A DNA stretch of 64,000 bases. It comes from Isoetes taiwanensis (Eukaryota; Streptophyta; Lycopodiopsida; Isoetales; Isoetaceae). Within the stretch, counting starts at the first letter, position 1. Every line of letters begins with the position of its first letter. A program made the position numbers and the translations under genes. The stretch is from positions 20,032,501-20,096,500 of the forward strand of contig JAJEKV010000017.1 in assembly GCA_021234155.1 (NCBI GenBank). Direction: 5' to 3'. Of this stretch, positions 61,991 to 64,000 are shown in pieces. The notes under the pieces are model-generated. The model did not search any database, was not told where the DNA came from, and worked only from the letters and a program-made list of their open reading frames with translations.

Positions 61991-63214
61991 TTACCCCATA
62001 GTTCCAATTTGGAGCCATCTCCGTTCTTTGGCTATAGCCTTTGCCCGTTCCTCACCTTTCTTCCGATCTTCAGCAGCTTTAGAGGTCTCAGGTATATCCT
62101 CCACGGGCTTAGGACCTTCAATAGCATGCATTTCTACAACCACGGGCTTGGGACCTTCTATAGCATGTATTAGTACAACCTTTTGAGGTTTAGATGGTTC
62201 CACTTTTGTGATTCCCCCTTCCCTAAACGGGCAATCCCTTAGGAAATGATTTCCTCCGCATCTATAGCATCCACCTTTTGGTTCCTTAATTTCCTTCTGC
62301 AGTTTAATTTGACTTCCCTCCTCACGCTTCCGTTCGGAACCATTACCATTGCCATTATTTCTCTTCCTCTTGAAGTTCTTGGAAGAATCCTTACTTCCGT
62401 TTTTCTCTTTGCCACTCTTTTTGTCCTCTTGGTCTGAAGTTTCCTCATCCCAAATATCAAACTTCCTAGACTTTGGATCTAGTTTCCGCTCCACTGCGGA
62501 TGCTAGTTTTATGGCTTCATTTAAATCTTTTGGGAAAAATATTTCCATTTCCGCATAAATATCATCCCTACATCCGCTGACATATTTTCTTAGAAGCTCT
62601 TTCCCATCCAGATTCCTTATTAGTGCCGCTAAATGAGTGAATTTGGAAGTATAGGACTGAATACTCTCAGTTTCCCCCTGTTTCAGATGATCCCATTCCC
62701 TGCGTAACTCACTGTGATAGTTAGAGGGTAAATAGTGTGCTTCAAAAGCCGTTTTGAAACTTTCCCAATTAATGATCCTGGGATCACATTCTCGTCTGCC
62801 TTGCCACCATGCTTGAGCTCGATCTTTCAAATAAGTGTCCATGGCTTGCAGTCTTTCCACATCTGTTGCCTGCACTCGTTCAAAGAACTTTTCCCATTGG
62901 CTAATGAAACTGACAACCTTAACAGGCTTTGTCTTTCCCCCTTTGAAAGACGGCATATCCGCTTTCTCTAACCATTTTCTCAGCTTAGGTGGCGGTGGAG
63001 GATTTACTGGAGGAGGACCATTAGGCAAAGGAGGTTGCGAAGGTTGCTGATAAATATCAGGAAGGAAGCGGTACAGAATAGCCAACAGTTCCACTTGCCG
63101 GTCATACTCTTGCTGGCTGCTAGGCATAGGCAATGCTGACTGAGATGCAATGTAACCAGCATTAGACAAGGCTTGCTGATATTGCGCTTCAGTAACATTG
63201 AAGCGTTGGGCCAT
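61991..63214 (-). CDS. retrotransposon Gag polyprotein
   Basis: An intact 407-residue Gag. It has a Pro-rich N-terminal linker (QPPLPNGPPPVNPPPPP, about 58-75). A retrotransposon gag/capsid domain follows (about 80-235; WEKFFERVQATD, DRAQAWWQ, WESFKTAFEAHYLP and FTHLAALI are typical of plant Ty3/gypsy). Next is a K/E/N-rich basic stretch, then a CCHC zinc knuckle at C316, C319, H323 and C328. The knuckle has three rather than four residues between the second Cys and His, a spacing known in some plant gypsy Gags. The C-terminus has a short internal duplication (HAIEGPKPV twice). The first Met (MAQRFNV) follows the primer site by 23 bases. Gag packages element RNA into cytoplasmic particles. 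No pol follows. Confidence 0.9.
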   Translation of the reverse strand: MAQRFNVTEAQYQQALSNAGYIASQSALPMPSSQQEYDRQVELLAILYRFLPDIYQQPSQPPLPNGPPPVNPPPPPKLRKWLEKADMPSFKGGKTKPVKVVSFISQWEKFFERVQATDVERLQAMDTYLKDRAQAWWQGRRECDPRIINWESFKTAFEAHYLPSNYHSELRREWDHLKQGETESIQSYTSKFTHLAALIRNLDGKELLRKYVSGCRDDIYAEMEIFFPKDLNEAIKLASAVERKLDPKSRKFDIWDEETSDQEDKKSGKEKNGSKDSSKNFKRKRNNGNGNGSERKREEGSQIKLQKEIKEPKGGCYRCGGNHFLRDCPFREGGITKVEPSKPQKVVLIHAIEGPKPVVVEMHAIEGPKPVEDIPETSKAAEDRKKGEERAKAIAKERRWLQIGTMG

Positions 63215-63237
63215 TGATCAGATCTGAGAATCGATCT

Positions 63238-63249
63238 GCTCTGATACCA
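63238..63249 (-). other. primer binding site, initiator Met-tRNA
   Basis: TGGTATCAGAGC on the minus strand, two bases after the 5' LTR end (TATCA at 63252). It is complementary to the 3' end of plant initiator tRNA-Met and is the commonest primer site of plant LTR retrotransposons. Confidence 0.9.
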
Positions 63250-63251
63250 CT

Positions 63252-63596
63252 TGATACGCTTTAAGGGGACTTAGAGACGTAATTGCAACAGTTGCACAGA
63301 CAAGACAAAGATGAAATAATCTTTCAGCAAGAATAAGTAACTCGGTTTTCACAACCAATGGATTTGGGCATCCAGTTCTCCACCCAACCGGATCCAGATA
63401 GAACTAAAGGCAATCTCCAAGGGAAACAGTGAAAGGAATTGATCCAGGCCTATTCTCCCTTCAGCACAGGATCAAACCAATCTACAACAATTATGGGCTT
63501 GAATGGGCACAATCACCATCACCAAAGAGTAAAACTCGATTCAATTTCTGGCTTATCTGGACACCAGAAATTACTGCAGATTCAGAAGCCCTTGCT
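63252..63596 (-). repeat. 5' LTR fragment (345 bp)
   Basis: 99.4% identical to 60769-61113 (differences at 63343 and within AAAGAGTAAA near 63527). Similarity stops abruptly at 63596, where pseudogene sequence begins, so the first ~725 bp of this LTR are missing. Confidence 0.9.
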
Positions 63597-64000
63597 CATA
63601 AGCTGGCACACTTTCTGCAGCCAGAAGTCCCTCCAGCCATGGTTTGAGTTGCTCCAAAAGGAAATTGGAATCCAACCTGTCGGGAGCAAAACTATTTGGA
63701 CATATCATTGTGTTCGGCTAGTTGGCAGAACCCTTATATCTGCTGTCGTCTATCAACAATGTGTTTGTCACCTGGTATCTCCAAAATTTCTAGTACACTT
63801 TGGACAGATCCTTAAGGAAAATTGGCTTATTAACCACTTTTAATTTTGTGTTGGTGCAGTCATCCTGATTCCAAATAAAAAGAAATCTGCCCTTATATTC
63901 CTGCAACAACTTTCTCATCAACAAGTCAACATTACTCTTAGCCATGCTGGACCACAATGCAATCTCAAATTTTGAAAAACACCATTCTAAGAACTCCTGA
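63597..64000 (-). pseudogene. FCP1-like HAD phosphatase pseudogene (partial)
   Basis: From the window edge the minus strand reads EFLEWCFSKFEIALWSSMAK, LLQEYKGRFLFIWNQDDCT, PIFLKDLSKVY, a stop, then VTNTLLIDDSRYKGSAN, a stop, PNTMICP, and LKPWLEGLLAAESVPAYEQ. This is the C-terminal half of plant NLI-interacting-factor/FCP1-like phosphatases (typical ESNTLLIDDSPYKALLNPP and LEGLAAAENV). The catalytic DxDxT part lies beyond the window. There are two in-frame stops, and the conserved P after DDS is changed. No introns are seen, so it may be a retrocopy. Confidence 0.75.

Larger units (their letters stand above)
60769..63596 (-). mobile_element. Gag-only LTR retrotransposon (TR-GAG type), 5' LTR truncated
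   Basis: In minus-strand order the element has the surviving 3' part of the 5' LTR (63596-63252), primer site (63249-63238), gag (63214-61991), polypurine tract (61853-61844) and 3' LTR (61839-60769). No protease, RT, RNase H or integrase lies between gag and the polypurine tract. That is the layout of non-autonomous TR-GAG elements, which depend on a partner's pol. The two LTR segments differ at 2 of 345 positions, so insertion was recent. No target-site duplication can be tested, because the 5' end is lost. Confidence 0.75.

Noticed and set aside
1-64000. CRISPR arrays, operons, bacterial promoters, tRNA or rRNA genes
   Set aside because: The DNA is plant nuclear. I saw no regularly spaced repeats with spacers and no tRNA or rRNA signatures by eye; tRNAscan and Infernal would be needed to exclude small RNAs fully.

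Overview
The window is nuclear DNA of a land plant. It is AT-rich, has low gene density, and carries a 28-exon gene with GT-AG introns next to an intronless plant receptor kinase. Most of the rest is decayed or recent retroelements, MITEs and retro-pseudogenes. The sequence does not fix the lineage. A repeat-rich genome of a fern or another early-diverging plant is my guess, held weakly.

Only two genes look intact. SMC6 occupies 34147-47641 on the minus strand. All 28 exons join in frame into 1061 residues with Walker A, Q-loop, hinge, signature and Walker B, and an E2F-type site lies 12 bases upstream of its ATG. A CRINKLY4/ACR4-like receptor kinase (about 58030-60258, plus) has a seven-repeat ectodomain, a TNFR-like cysteine cluster, one membrane span and a kinase domain with all core residues. 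A dimeric Tourist-like MITE (57630-58007) lies directly upstream of it and supplies an extra in-frame ATG. I see no functional link between the two genes.

1-23 kb: no intact gene. There is an ATTCC-type microsatellite, and two pairs of diverged direct duplications in the order A-B-B'-A' (6.9, 10.4, 14.7 and 19.0 kb). The B copies retain a Ty3/gypsy integrase remnant. 23-25.3 kb: exon-like relics, including a CLASP microtubule-associated protein fragment. 26-27.3 kb and 48.8-50 kb: two related LTRs on the minus strand whose first ~60 bp form a long inverted repeat. 30.1-31.1 kb: an insert between exact 38-bp direct repeats. 50.3-53 kb: two broken unidentified coding blocks, with a histone H3 relic between them. 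54.5-55.3 kb: an element with terminal inverted repeats whose ends recur at 33.2 and 57.4 kb.

60.4-64 kb: a nested retroelement cluster. A LINE 3' end with a poly(A) tail is interrupted by a minus-strand LTR retrotransposon that encodes only Gag (TR-GAG type), with an initiator-Met tRNA primer site, a polypurine tract and 99% identical LTR segments. Its 5' LTR breaks off into a pseudogene of an FCP1-like HAD phosphatase that runs off the window. The LTR of the Gag-only element carries five tandem hairpins with compensatory changes, which is the most unusual small-scale signal here.
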